Positions 25,097 through 34,149 are shown, numbered from the stretch's first letter. The stretch: 64,000 nt of DNA from Dethiosulfovibrio peptidovorans DSM 11002 (GCF_000172975.1 NZ_ABTR02000001.1:1340501-1404500); one strand, 5' to 3'. The notes: generated by a model from the letters alone, not told the origin. Numbers and translations are program-made.

Positions 25097-26058
25097 TGGG
25101 AGCTGTCCTGAAACGCTATCGACTTCAGATCCTGGTGTCCCTCGCTTTCGCGGGGTTGTTGCTCGCCTTTACCATCGCCAGCCCCAGGACCTTTACCGGT
25201 ATGAGGATATACCGGTCCTTCATGTCCACCATTCCGGTTACCGCCGTCCTCGCCATGGGTATGACCCTTCTCGTGGTGGACGGGGACATGGACCTGAGTT
25301 TCCCCTCTGTGGCCGCGGCGTCGGCCTATCTCTTCGCCGAGGTCTTCGTTCGGACCGGGTCTTCCTGGTTTGCCTTCGGAGCCGCGATTCTCTCGGGGGC
25401 TTTCATCGGTTGGACCAACGGTCTCGTTGTGGTTCGAATAGGGGTGCCGTCCATAATCGCCACCATCGGTACCCAGTTTTTTTGGCGTGGCCTCGTCCTG
25501 CTTCTGTCCGACGGGGTCGCGGTGAGCCTGGCTTCCATAAGGGGCAACGGCCTACACTCTCTTTTGGTCGGGAGACTGGGCGGCGAGATCCCGGCCCAGT
25601 TTCTGTGGTGTCTGGCGATAGCCCTGGGTCTGGCCTTGCTTCTAAACCGGCATAGTTTCGGCGACTCACTGCTCTTCGTCGGAGACAACCGCCGTGCCGC
25701 CGCCATGATGGGCATACCGGTGGAGCGGGTTAGAATACTGGCGTTCGTTCTGATGGGAGTATTGTCCGCTTTCGCCGGGATGTTGTCCACCTTGGAGTTG
25801 GCCAACTGGTGGCCGACCCAGGGCGAGGGATACATGCTGTTGGTCTTCGCGTCGGTCTTCGTGGGCGGTACGTCGGCCTATGGAGGAGAGGGCACCATAT
25901 ACGGTTCGTTGATAGGGGCCGCCATGATAGGCATCATAGAGGCTGGCATAGTGAGTGCCGGGCTGGCCGGGTTCTGGACCAGGCTTATATACGGACTGAT
26001 CATAGTGGTGTCGGTCTCGATCTACACCTTGATGGCCAAAAGAGGAGGGACAAGCTAG
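25096..26058 (+). CDS. Sugar ABC transporter permease (RbsC/FrcC-like)
   Basis: About 320 residues and 8-10 membrane segments of the branched-chain/ribose permease family: VLAMGMTLLVVDGDMDLSF, the motif GALIGWTNGLVVV-like at AFIGWTNGLVVVRIGVPSIIATIGT, GDNRRAAAMMGIPVERVR, and FVGGTSAYGGEGTIYGSLIGA near the end. It is the partner of the two preceding genes. ATG at 25096 shares a base with the ATPase stop; GTG at 25093 is an alternative. The 3' end overlaps the convergent ABC ATPase gene by four bases. Confidence 0.92.
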   Translation: MGAVLKRYRLQILVSLAFAGLLLAFTIASPRTFTGMRIYRSFMSTIPVTAVLAMGMTLLVVDGDMDLSFPSVAAASAYLFAEVFVRTGSSWFAFGAAILSGAFIGWTNGLVVVRIGVPSIIATIGTQFFWRGLVLLLSDGVAVSLASIRGNGLHSLLVGRLGGEIPAQFLWCLAIALGLALLLNRHSFGDSLLFVGDNRRAAAMMGIPVERVRILAFVLMGVLSAFAGMLSTLELANWWPTQGEGYMLLVFASVFVGGTSAYGGEGTIYGSLIGAAMIGIIEAGIVSAGLAGFWTRLIYGLIIVVSVSIYTLMAKRGGTS

Positions 26059-26081
26059 TCCAGATAGACCAGCTTGTCCCT
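26046..26081. terminator. Hairpin across the ends of two convergent transporter genes
   Basis: AGGGACAAGCT pairs with its complement around a 14-base loop, with a small extra GTC/GAC stem inside. It overlaps both stop codons and has no strong T-run, so its terminator role is likely but not certain. Confidence 0.55.
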
Positions 26082-27014
26082 GTTCAGCTTTAGATGCACC
26101 GGATTTCCCTCGTCCCATCGCGGGTCGTCTCTGCTGAGAACGTCGGCCTCCATCGTCGATTGTCCGACCCTTACGGAGTAGGTGGTCATGGCACCCTTGA
26201 ACTGTCGGCCGATAATCGTTCCGGTGAAGTCTCCTCCGTCCCAGGAGAGGGATACGTCCTCCGGATGAATGGCCGCTCTGCGGCCGTCGCCCATATCCAC
26301 GAAATTGCTCCTTCCGATGAAATCCGCCACGAAAGAGGTATCGGGATGGCTGTATATCTCGTAGGGTGTGCCGGTCTGGGCCACGATTCCCTTTTCCATG
26401 ACGGCGATCCTGTCCGAGAGGGCCAGTGCCTCCTCCTGGTCGTGGGTGACGTATATGGCCGTTATTGCCATGTCCCTTTGAATCCTTCTGATCTCCGATC
26501 TCATCCTGATCCTCAGCTTGGCGTCTAGGTTGCTGAGAGGCTCGTCCATCAGCAACACCTTGGGACGGATCACCAGCGCTCTGGCCAGTGCCACACGCTG
26601 TTGCTCTCCTCCGCTCAGCTGATGTATCGTCTTTTCCTGCGACGTGGTAAGTCCGACCCTCTCGAGCATCTCCTCCGCCGTCCTCAGCGCCGCTTTTTTC
26701 TTTATTCCTCGAAATTTCAATCCGTAAGCCACGTTCTGGAGCACCGTCATGTGTGGGAAGAGGGCGTAGCTCTGAAAGACCGTGGCGGTCGGCCTCTTCT
26801 CCGGGGGAAGCTCCGTGATGTCCTCTCTGTCCAGGGTGATAGCGCCCTCATCTGGGCTTACAAAGCCTCCTACCATCTTGAGAGTGGTGGTCTTGCCGCA
26901 TCCGCTAGGTCCCACCAGGGAAACCATCTCGCCTTCCTCTATGTCGATGGAAAGCCCGTTCACCGCTGGAACTTCATCGAATATTTTTTTAAGATTGTTT
27001 AGCTGAAGATACAT
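26055..27014 (-). CDS. ABC transporter ATP-binding protein (ferric/spermidine/phosphonate type)
   Basis: A 319-residue ATPase with Walker A VGPSGCGKTTTLKMV, a Q-loop at VFQSYALFPHMTV, signature LSGGEQQRVALARAL, Walker B VLLMDEPLSNLD and switch His in VTHDQEEALALSDR. A C-terminal TOBE-like domain of about 80 residues (IHPEDVSLSW, VRVGQSTMEADVLS) follows. It is the last gene of the SBP-permease-ATPase operon, overlapping the permease by 26 bases. It may also energise the incomplete paralogous set at 14.3-16.9 kb. Confidence 0.93.
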   Translation of the reverse strand: MYLQLNNLKKIFDEVPAVNGLSIDIEEGEMVSLVGPSGCGKTTTLKMVGGFVSPDEGAITLDREDITELPPEKRPTATVFQSYALFPHMTVLQNVAYGLKFRGIKKKAALRTAEEMLERVGLTTSQEKTIHQLSGGEQQRVALARALVIRPKVLLMDEPLSNLDAKLRIRMRSEIRRIQRDMAITAIYVTHDQEEALALSDRIAVMEKGIVAQTGTPYEIYSHPDTSFVADFIGRSNFVDMGDGRRAAIHPEDVSLSWDGGDFTGTIIGRQFKGAMTTYSVRVGQSTMEADVLSRDDPRWDEGNPVHLKLNRDKLVYLD

Positions 27015-28683
27015 TTTGGACCTCCCGTTTCTTCCCTCCGAGGACCAATCGGGAGAATATCAAATTTACAGTCATAGTCACAACCACTATGACGGAGGCC
27101 ATGGCGGAACTCGCCCCTATGTCGCCGCTCTGTATGGCCTCGAACATCTCCGCGGTCATCACCTTCGTGTAGGGGGTTATCAGGAATATTATTCCCCCTA
27201 CGGTGGTCATGGTGAAGGTAAAGGTATTTATGAAGCTTACAGCGAAGGCCGGTGCCATCAGGGGAATCGTCACGTCCCTGAGAGCTGTCAGTGGGCCTCC
27301 TCCCTGATCCCTTACCGCGTCCTCCAGTTCGGGGTTGATCTGTCCCATGACGGATATCCCGCTTTTTATACCTATGGAGAGCTGTCTGTAGACGCAGTTC
27401 GTGACTATCAGAAATCCCGAGGCCAGTACCGCCTCTGGCATCCAGTTGAAGGCCAGGAGATAGGCTATGCCGAAAAACGGTCCCGGCAGAATGAAGGGCA
27501 GATCCGCCACGAAGTCTATCATCCTGGCCAGAGGACCTTCGGAACGTCCAAGGTATCTGGCCATGAGTACCCCCATGAGCCCCGCCGCCGTCGCCGCCGT
27601 AAAGGCGTACTTAAGGCTCCTGAACAAGCTGCCCATTTTGGCTATCTTCAGGGCTTCCATATGTCTGTAGGTGGGGGAGAAGTCCACTCCCCAGGTCTTC
27701 ACGAAGGCACCGCAGAAGATGGCTCCGTATTTGGCGATCTCGAAGGCGACGTAGCTCCAGACCACTAGGTATATGACCGTTCCCAGTGCCCTTGGAAGGC
27801 CGAATTTGGACGATGCTCCGCCTCCGGGTTTCACCGAGAAGAGAGATTTGTTTCCCATAAGCCTTCTGTATATCACGAAGGCTACGAGGGCGGGCAGAAG
27901 CAGCAGAGCGGATATGGCTGCGGCCTTGGGAAGGTCGTAGGATCCCACTGCCGTGGTGTAGGCGTGAGTGGCGAGGACATTGTAGTTCCCTCCTATGAAT
28001 ATAGGGGTTCCAAAATCGGACAGAGATTTTATGAATACTATCAGTCCCGCCGTAACTATGCCCGGTCTGGCCAGGGGGAGGGTGATCTTCGTCAGGGTAG
28101 CTCCTTTTCCGGCTCCGAGGTCCAGCGACGCCGTCTCCAGGTCCTTGTCCATCCCCTTGAGCACCGCCATTATGAGGAAGGCGGCGATGGAGGCCAATCC
28201 CACCGACTCCATCAATATTATGCCGTGAGGACCGTAGGGGTTCCAGTGAAGTCCCAGCAGTTTCCACGATATCAGCCCTCTCCTGCCGAACAGCATGATG
28301 TAGGACAGAGAGGACATGAATGGCGGCGATATCAGGGTCATCATGAGCACCGCCAGAACGACTCTCTTGCCGCGATAGTCCGTGTGGGTGACGTAGAGGG
28401 CGCAGCATAGTCCGATTGCCAGGGCGAACAACGTGGTCCAGAACCCTATGAACAGGCTGTTTTCGATCAGGCCGTAGTTTTTTACGATGAGGTCTTCATA
28501 GCAGGCGAGGCTGAAGCTGCCGTCGGGATAAAGGCTCTCCCTTAGGATTGCGATTGTAGGCCACAGTACGAATGCCAACACCCCGACGGAGAGAAGGACG
28601 AACGGCAAAAGAGGGGCATCTTGAGATGCCCCTCTTGCGTGTCTACTCGGCTTTCTCACCGAATTCCTTCTGCCATCTGCCAA
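26989..28683 (-). CDS. ABC transporter permease, fused double unit
   Basis: A 564-residue membrane protein with two permease halves and coupling motifs ETASLDLGAGKGATLTKITLP and EDAVRDQGGGPLTALRDVTIP. The second is more divergent. About twelve membrane segments are visible, beginning PFVLLSVGVLAFVLWPTI. TTG at 28683 follows GGGAGGAG and is the likely start, so the first 40 bases overlap the end of the binding-protein gene. It is a paralogue of the permease at 14330-15943. Confidence 0.9.
   Translation of the reverse strand: MADGRRNSVRKPSRHARGASQDAPLLPFVLLSVGVLAFVLWPTIAILRESLYPDGSFSLACYEDLIVKNYGLIENSLFIGFWTTLFALAIGLCCALYVTHTDYRGKRVVLAVLMMTLISPPFMSSLSYIMLFGRRGLISWKLLGLHWNPYGPHGIILMESVGLASIAAFLIMAVLKGMDKDLETASLDLGAGKGATLTKITLPLARPGIVTAGLIVFIKSLSDFGTPIFIGGNYNVLATHAYTTAVGSYDLPKAAAISALLLLPALVAFVIYRRLMGNKSLFSVKPGGGASSKFGLPRALGTVIYLVVWSYVAFEIAKYGAIFCGAFVKTWGVDFSPTYRHMEALKIAKMGSLFRSLKYAFTAATAAGLMGVLMARYLGRSEGPLARMIDFVADLPFILPGPFFGIAYLLAFNWMPEAVLASGFLIVTNCVYRQLSIGIKSGISVMGQINPELEDAVRDQGGGPLTALRDVTIPLMAPAFAVSFINTFTFTMTTVGGIIFLITPYTKVMTAEMFEAIQSGDIGASSAMASVIVVVTMTVNLIFSRLVLGGKKREVQNVSSAKQS
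28609..28636 (-). terminator. Terminator-like hairpin inside the start of the permease gene
   Basis: On the minus strand AAGAGGGGCATC pairs perfectly with GATGCCCCTCTT around TCAA and is followed by TTTTG. It lies just after the binding-protein stop codon but within the first 25 codons of the permease, so it must be read through for the permease and ATPase to be made. A role in lowering downstream expression is likely. Confidence 0.6.
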
Positions 28684-29659
28684 GTATCTCCTCCCGTTTT
28701 TCTCCGGATTTTATCGGATCCACCAGGATTATCTTGGCGTTTTTCAGTCCCCTGAGATACTCCGGTACCTCCGCGTCCGGCCTGGTCCCGACCTTTGCGG
28801 TGTTTGCCATCTGGACCTCCTGGCCCCTCTTGGATAGACACCAGTCGACGAAGGCCTTAGCTGCCTCCATGTTCTTTGCGCCCTTCATTATGGCGATAGG
28901 CGCTAGCGACCCAGGGGTGCCTTCCTTGGGAAAGATGGAGATCACCGGATGACCCTGAGCTATCAGTTTGACTCCCACGTCATAGGGGTCTATGCCGACT
29001 GCCACCTCGCCCATGGCCGCCTTGTTCGGCGGAGCGGAGCCTCTCTTTGTGTAGAACGGGATGTTGGCGTCGATGTTTCGGATGACCTCCCAGCCTTTTT
29101 CCTCTCCGAATATCTCGAGGATCTCGAAGATAACCGAGTAGTTGGTGCCGGATATGGTCGGGTTGCTCATCATCACCTCGCCCTTGTACTCCGGTTTGCC
29201 CAGGTCGATCCAGCTTTTAGGGGCGGAAAGTCCCTTTTCCCTCAATATATCCTTGTTGACGATGAAGTCCACCGCCACCATGGACAGTCCGGTCCAGAAT
29301 CCGTCGGGATCCCTGTATTTCTCGGGGATCTTCTCCGCCTCGGGAGAGACGTAGCTTTCCAGGAATCCCTCCTGGCCCGCGACCATGAAGCTGTCGACTC
29401 CGCCTCCGAACCAGGCGTCCGCCAGGTTTTTGCCCTTGGAAGCCCTGAGCCTGGTGAGTACCTCTCCGGAGGACATCTCCAGATAGTTGACCTTGATCCC
29501 CGTGTCCTTGGTAAACTCGGCGAAGGTTTCGTCTATGCCGGTGGCGGCGGCGAAAATGCTGATGCTCTGCCCCTTCAGGGGTTTATCCGTCTGTGCGAAC
29601 GAGATAGAGGCCATCGCCAAGACCGCCGATAAAGCTATTAAAATCGTCGTCTTTCTCAT
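28643..29659 (-). CDS. ABC substrate-binding protein, ferric/phosphonate type
   Basis: An exported 338-residue binding protein with signal peptide MRKTTILIALSAVLAMASIS and cleavage near SFAQ. The mature protein shows SISIFAAATGIDETFAEFTKDTG, LEMSSGEVLTRLRASKG, DAWFGGGVDSFMVA and PDGFWTGLSMVAVDFIVN. As in the paralogue at 16 kb, there is no obvious ferric-binding tyrosine pair; the corresponding region reads ANTAKVGTRPDAEVPEY. It leads a complete operon with permease and ATPase. The ligand could be a phosphonate, a thiamine-like molecule or a metal complex. Confidence 0.88.
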   Translation of the reverse strand: MRKTTILIALSAVLAMASISFAQTDKPLKGQSISIFAAATGIDETFAEFTKDTGIKVNYLEMSSGEVLTRLRASKGKNLADAWFGGGVDSFMVAGQEGFLESYVSPEAEKIPEKYRDPDGFWTGLSMVAVDFIVNKDILREKGLSAPKSWIDLGKPEYKGEVMMSNPTISGTNYSVIFEILEIFGEEKGWEVIRNIDANIPFYTKRGSAPPNKAAMGEVAVGIDPYDVGVKLIAQGHPVISIFPKEGTPGSLAPIAIMKGAKNMEAAKAFVDWCLSKRGQEVQMANTAKVGTRPDAEVPEYLRGLKNAKIILVDPIKSGEKREEILGRWQKEFGEKAE

Positions 29660-29730
29660 TTTTTTTCCTCCTCCGTTATGCCTTGAATCTATAAAAAGGA
29701 TTATCTATAAGAATGTACGAGCTGTCAACA

Positions 29731-30507
29731 TCATCGGCAGGTCTGCGATGGCAGCATGGACCCCTTCAGGGATCCCAGGATTTCTGCGGCGGTGGAATCC
29801 TCCGGCAGGCGGTCCAGAATCCACTCTAGGTCTCCTCTGTCCCTTAGGAGCTCTACCGATTGAGGGTGAGCCATGTCCTTGATCCAGCAGAGCTGAAACA
29901 GCAGCACGTCCGACAGAGTCCTTAACTGGTCGTAGCGGGCTTTGCCGTGACCTCTCAATTCGTCCAGTACCGCTGGGGTGAACCGCCCCTCCGGTCCTAT
30001 CCCTGGGTATATGGAGTCGGTCTCCCCTCTTTTGATGTGCTCTCGGACCACCCGGAAGATGTCTATCCTGTCGCTGTCTTTTATTAGTTTCAGAAGTTCC
30101 ATCTCTTTCTCTGTGCGTCCTACCGGAAGATCCTTCTTGTTGTGTTCTCTCGTCGTGAAGGCGATAAGCTCCAGTTCGATAGGGTCGATAATGTCCCCGG
30201 GGAAATCCTCTCTGAGAACCCTCTCTCCTCTGTCTCCGTGATCCAGAGACCTGAAGTCGTAGAAGGTGCCGTAGTCCAGATACTGAGGGAATCGGCCTAG
30301 GTCGTGGAGGAGCCCGGCCGCAACCGCCAGGTGTCTGGTCGATTCATCCCATCTGAGTTCGTCCGCCAGTAGTCCGGCATTTTCCGCGACCCTGTGGCTG
30401 TGCCTTTCCTTCAAATCCAGTTGATGAAGTCTTCCGCAGGTGCTGTAGAAAGAGGCCACGTAGTTGTCGAACCAGCGGCGTATTTCGTCGATTTCTTTCA
30501 ACCTCAA
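29731..30507 (-). CDS. HD-domain phosphohydrolase
   Basis: About 258 residues, soluble. HSHRVAENAGLLADEL and AAGLLHDLGRFPQYLDYGTF give the first His and the HD pair, FRSLDHGDRGERVLRED adds another conserved His/Asp, and FTTREHNK and KLIKDSDRIDIFRVV complete a metal-dependent HD fold. No GYP signature is present, so it is not an HD-GYP enzyme. It resembles uncharacterised HDIG hydrolases acting on phosphate esters or nucleotides. TTG at 30507 has GGAGAG six bases upstream and is preferred to ATG at 30531. It is divergent from deoC. Confidence 0.8.
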   Translation of the reverse strand: MRLKEIDEIRRWFDNYVASFYSTCGRLHQLDLKERHSHRVAENAGLLADELRWDESTRHLAVAAGLLHDLGRFPQYLDYGTFYDFRSLDHGDRGERVLREDFPGDIIDPIELELIAFTTREHNKKDLPVGRTEKEMELLKLIKDSDRIDIFRVVREHIKRGETDSIYPGIGPEGRFTPAVLDELRGHGKARYDQLRTLSDVLLFQLCWIKDMAHPQSVELLRDRGDLEWILDRLPEDSTAAEILGSLKGSMLPSQTCR

Positions 30508-30625
30508 AATTATCTCTCCTTCCCGATTCATGAGCCATTATACTCTCCATAACGGTACCCTCGTCCCTGTTTCCTTTTTGGAGGAAGGGATATTATGTAT
30601 CCGATGATAAAAGGAGGTCGATGTC

Positions 30626-31303
30626 TTGGATTTGTTGCGGGATCTTTGCAGAACGATAGATAACACCCTTCTCCGTCAGGATGTGTCGGTGGTCGAGGTA
30701 GAGGAGTTCGTCTCCCGGTCGGTGGAGGCCCGTTTCCGTACGGTGGTGGTCCCTCCTTGGATGGTAGCCCATGCCGTCTCCATGACGGAGAATAGTGAAA
30801 CAGGGGTATCCGTCGTAATCGGTTTTCCCCTGGGGTATCATCCCCTTGGGGTGAAGTTGACCGAGATAGATCATTATATGGAAATGGGGGCGGGGGTTAC
30901 CGATTTCGACGTGGTGCTGAACCTGTCTGCCTTGAAATCCGGCATGTGGGACTACGTGGAAAACGAGATAAAAGGTCTGTCCGATAGGCTTTCGGACAGG
31001 GTCTTCAAGCTTATAATAGAGACACCTCTTCTATCCGAAGACGAGATACGTAAAATCGGCCGTATCTGCGCCGGCGTCGACGGGCTGGACTACGTCAAGA
31101 CCTCTTCCGGTTTTTGCGGAAGCCCCACCACGGAGGACCAGGTCAGGATTTTAGCGGAGACCATGATGGGCGAGAAGAGGATAAAGGTCTCCGGAGGTGT
31201 GAGATCTATGGCCGACCTGGAGAGGTTCGTAGTGGTAGGAGGAGATGTCTTCGGAACCAGTTCGGGACTCTCCATAATCAGGGAGACCTGCCCGGTTTTG
31301 TAA
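30626..31303 (+). CDS. deoC: Deoxyribose-phosphate aldolase (DeoC family)
   Basis: Cleaves 2-deoxyribose-5-phosphate to acetaldehyde and glyceraldehyde-3-phosphate. The 225-residue barrel has IDNTLLRQDVS, VVVPPWMV, VVIGFPLGYHPLGVKLTE, DFDVVLNLSALKSG, the Schiff-base Lys in YVKTSSGF, the second catalytic Lys in KVSGGVRS and GTSSGLSII at the end. The Cys-rich FCGSPTTEDQ loop is slightly divergent. TTG at 30626 follows AAGGAGGT. No other nucleoside-salvage gene is adjacent. Confidence 0.9.
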   Translation: MDLLRDLCRTIDNTLLRQDVSVVEVEEFVSRSVEARFRTVVVPPWMVAHAVSMTENSETGVSVVIGFPLGYHPLGVKLTEIDHYMEMGAGVTDFDVVLNLSALKSGMWDYVENEIKGLSDRLSDRVFKLIIETPLLSEDEIRKIGRICAGVDGLDYVKTSSGFCGSPTTEDQVRILAETMMGEKRIKVSGGVRSMADLERFVVVGGDVFGTSSGLSIIRETCPVL

Positions 31304-31385
31304 ACAAGTGTTATCCCGACCAAGTCGGATATCCCCTATAATCGAATTCGGTGAATTTTATCGAAATATTTTAGGAGGTAGAGAC

Positions 31386-32792
31386 GTGGAACGACTTAGA
31401 CAGAGTATCGATGCCATGAAGGACGATATCGTCGCGGCCATCAGGGAAAACGTAGCGGTCAAAAGCGTGGAAGGTCCCGCCGAGCCGGGAGCTCCCTTCG
31501 GTCCCGGACCTAAAGCGGCGATGGATAACTTCGTTCAGATAGCCAGTCGCCTCGGTTTCGAAACCGGTGTATTCGAGGATATGGTCGGTTGGGCCGAGTT
31601 CGGAGATCCCGATGCCGATATGGTGGCCATCCTCGGTCACGTCGACGTGGTTCCCGAGGGAGACGGCTGGAGCTGTGATCCCTACGAGGGCAAAATAGAG
31701 GACGGCAAACTCTACGGTCGAGGAGTCATGGACGATAAGGGTCCGGTGATCTGCGCTCTCTATGCTTTAAAGGCCATAAAAGATCTCGAGATTCCCCTCA
31801 AGAAACGGATTAGGATCCTGGTCGGAACAAACGAGGAAAGTGGCAGCAAGGCCGTAGCCCGTTACGTAGAGGCAGGACAGGATCTCCCCGTCGCGGGCTT
31901 TACCCCCGATGCGGAGTACCCTCTGATAAACGGAGAAAAAGGTATCGTCATAGCCAGACTCTCTGCCCCCTTCAAGGCGGAAGGAGACATCCAGGTGGTT
32001 TCCTTCGACGGAGGCGTAGCGCCTAACTCGGTGCCTTCGGTGGCCAAGGCGGAGATTCTCGTGAAGGCCGATATGGTCGAAAGGGTCAAGTACACCGTAT
32101 CGAACTGGCATGGCCCGGAGAGGGCAAAACTGTCTTTGGAGGATAAGGGAGAGGGCCGTTTCCTGCTGTCCATGGAGGGAGTTCCTGCCCACGGTAGTCT
32201 TCCGGAGCAGGGAGTCAACGCAGTGGCCTGGCTGGTAAAGGTCCTGCTCACACTTGGTGTTACCGGCGAGCAGGGGCGTACCTTGGCCGCCTTGGATCGC
32301 TACGTGGGAATCGACTGTCACGGAGAGAACCTGGGAGTCTGCGTCTACGACGACGTATCCAGATACACCTCTGTCTGCTGGGGCACCATGAAGACCGAGG
32401 GAGACAGGGTAGTCTTCAGCCTGAACCCGAGGTTCCCCGTGAGCTATCGCACCGAGGACATGGTAAAGACCCTCGAGAAGACCTTCTCCGATGCTGGATT
32501 CGAGATCCTGTCCATGAGAAAGGACGAGCCTCTCTATATGCCGGAGGACTCCGAACTGGTGGTCAATCTGATGGAGGTCTATCGTAGGGAGACCGGTCGG
32601 ATGGACGACAAACCTATGTCCATCGGAGGAGGAACCTACGCCAAAGCCATGCCGAACGTATTGGCCTTCGGTCCGATCCTTCCGGGCGAGCCGTCCAACA
32701 TACATGAGGCTGACGAGTGCTGGAGTATCGAGAATATGATGACCAGTACCAAGATAATGGCGGCCGCCATAGTCTCTTTGGCCGAGGACTAG
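31386..32792 (+). CDS. PepV-like M20 dipeptidase
   Basis: A zinc dipeptidase of about 468 residues. The metal motifs are ILGHVDVVPEGDGWSCDPYEG, YGRGVMDDKGPVICALYALK and VGTNEESGSK, and the substrate His lies in EGVPAHGSLPEQGVNA. The C-terminal GGGTYAKAMPNVLAFGPILPGEPSNIHEADE is characteristic of PepV. GTG at 31386 follows AGGAGGTAGAGAC; the longer frame from 31308 has no ribosome site. Ten bases downstream is an RraA-like gene, probably in the same transcript. The role is intracellular peptide degradation. Confidence 0.92.
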   Translation: MERLRQSIDAMKDDIVAAIRENVAVKSVEGPAEPGAPFGPGPKAAMDNFVQIASRLGFETGVFEDMVGWAEFGDPDADMVAILGHVDVVPEGDGWSCDPYEGKIEDGKLYGRGVMDDKGPVICALYALKAIKDLEIPLKKRIRILVGTNEESGSKAVARYVEAGQDLPVAGFTPDAEYPLINGEKGIVIARLSAPFKAEGDIQVVSFDGGVAPNSVPSVAKAEILVKADMVERVKYTVSNWHGPERAKLSLEDKGEGRFLLSMEGVPAHGSLPEQGVNAVAWLVKVLLTLGVTGEQGRTLAALDRYVGIDCHGENLGVCVYDDVSRYTSVCWGTMKTEGDRVVFSLNPRFPVSYRTEDMVKTLEKTFSDAGFEILSMRKDEPLYMPEDSELVVNLMEVYRRETGRMDDKPMSIGGGTYAKAMPNVLAFGPILPGEPSNIHEADECWSIENMMTSTKIMAAAIVSLAED

Positions 32793-32802
32793 AGGTGTCG
32801 TA

Positions 32803-33477
32803 ATGACTGATTCCGAGCTGTTCGGGATCATGAGGGAAGAGCTTTTCACCGCTCTTTGCGGAGACGTCATGGACGCCATGGGCCGTACATGTCAGTTTCT
32901 GCCTCCCTGGATCCGTCCCTTGAAGGAGGGAATGGTGATAGTCGGCCGAGCCATGCCAGTCTTGGAGGCCGATTGTTATGGAACCAGGGTGGGTCATAAA
33001 GACAGAGACGAGCCTTTCGGACTGATCTTCGAGGCTCTGGACAGTCTCGAGGAGGGAGAGGTATATATCTGTACCGGATCGTCTCCTTCCTACGCCCTCT
33101 GGGGCGGTTTGATGACCATGAGAGCCAGCTATCTCAAGGCTGCAGGTGCCGTGGTGGACGGATATAGTAGGGATACCTCCCAGGTATTGGAGCAGTGCCT
33201 GCCGGTCTTCTCGAGAGGAAGCTACGCCCAGGATCAGGGGCAGAGAGGTCGTGCTGTGGATTATCGCTGTCCCATCCGTTTTACCAACGGTGTGGTGGTA
33301 GAGCCCGGCGACCTGGTGTTCGGCGACGACGGAGGAGTGGTCATAATACCGAGGTCCGTCGAGAACGAGGTCCTGGAGAGGGCCCTGGAGAAATCCAGAG
33401 GCGAGGACCTTGTGGCCAGGGAGATCTTCGAAGGCATGTCCACAGTGGAAGCCTTCAAAAAATACGGCATAATGTGA
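32803..33477 (+). CDS. RraA-like family protein (HMG/oxaloacetate aldolase or RraA fold)
   Basis: A 224-residue protein with GDVMDAMGRTCQFLPPWIRPL, VIVGRAMPVLEAD, ALWGGLMTMRASYLKAAGAVVDGYSRDT, PIRFTNGVVVEPGDLVFGDDGGVVIIP. The G-(x)-DGxxRD-like segment, here VVDGYSRDT, and the DGVVVIP strand define the RraA/menaquinone-methyltransferase-like fold. Members include 4-hydroxy-4-methyl-2-oxoglutarate aldolases and the RNase E inhibitor RraA. With no RNase E context and a dipeptidase upstream, an aldolase or related metabolic role is more likely than RNA regulation. The exact reaction is unknown. Confidence 0.8.
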   Translation: MTDSELFGIMREELFTALCGDVMDAMGRTCQFLPPWIRPLKEGMVIVGRAMPVLEADCYGTRVGHKDRDEPFGLIFEALDSLEEGEVYICTGSSPSYALWGGLMTMRASYLKAAGAVVDGYSRDTSQVLEQCLPVFSRGSYAQDQGQRGRAVDYRCPIRFTNGVVVEPGDLVFGDDGGVVIIPRSVENEVLERALEKSRGEDLVAREIFEGMSTVEAFKKYGIM

Positions 33478-33492
33478 ACTTGCGGTATAAAG

Positions 33493-33537
33493 ACAGAGTG
33501 GAGGCTGCCCTTTGGGGTCGCCTCCACTCTGTTCTTT
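33493..33537 (+). terminator. Terminator after the RraA-like gene
   Basis: ACAGAGTGGAGGC pairs exactly with GCCTCCACTCTGT (33493-33532) around a 14-base loop and is followed by TCTTTTAG. Confidence 0.8.
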
Positions 33538-33570
33538 TAGTATTAGATTTTAGTCGGGAGGACGAATTTA

Positions 33571-34149
33571 GTGAACGATATCTTTCGATGTCCATGGTGC
33601 GGGGAAGATCCACTCTACGTCGCTTATCACGACAGTGAATGGGGTGTCCCTCTGAGGGATGACTGGGCGCTTTTCGAGCTTCTCTGTCTCGAGGGAGCGC
33701 AGGCCGGTCTCAGCTGGATAACGGTTCTCAGAAAAAGGGAGGCGTACCGCAGGGTTTTCGATCGATTTGATCCTGGGACGGTGGCCCGCTACGACCAGCG
33801 ACGGATAGAAGAGATCCTGACCGATCGAGGAATAATAAGAAACAGGCTAAAGGTCCGATCGGTCGTGAAAAACGCCAGAGCTTTTCTGGATTTACAGGAA
33901 AGAGAGGGAAGTTTCTCCCAATATCTATGGGGTTTCGTCGAAGGGAAGCCTATTCAAAATCGATGGCGGTCTCTCTCTCAGGTCCCGGCGGAGTCGGAGC
34001 TGTCCAGGAGGATCTCCAAAGATATGAAGAAGAGGGGATTCCAATTCGTAGGTCCGGTCATAATCTACTCTCTGATCCAATCGGCAGGCTTGGTCAACGA
34101 TCACCTGGTGGATTGTTTTCGATATGATGAATGCTTCAAGATGCAATAA
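33571..34149 (+). CDS. tag: DNA-3-methyladenine glycosylase I
   Basis: Base-excision repair enzyme removing 3-methyladenine. It starts RCPWCGEDPLYVAYHDSEWGVPL, with the zinc-binding Cys and His of Tag, continues LFELLCLEGAQAGLSWITVLRKREAYR, and ends with GPVIIYSLIQSAGLVNDHLVDCFR, containing the other zinc ligands. At 192 residues it is full length. GTG at 33571 follows GGGAGGAC. It is monocistronic, between a terminator and an AT-rich gap. Confidence 0.96.
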   Translation: MNDIFRCPWCGEDPLYVAYHDSEWGVPLRDDWALFELLCLEGAQAGLSWITVLRKREAYRRVFDRFDPGTVARYDQRRIEEILTDRGIIRNRLKVRSVVKNARAFLDLQEREGSFSQYLWGFVEGKPIQNRWRSLSQVPAESELSRRISKDMKKRGFQFVGPVIIYSLIQSAGLVNDHLVDCFRYDECFKMQ

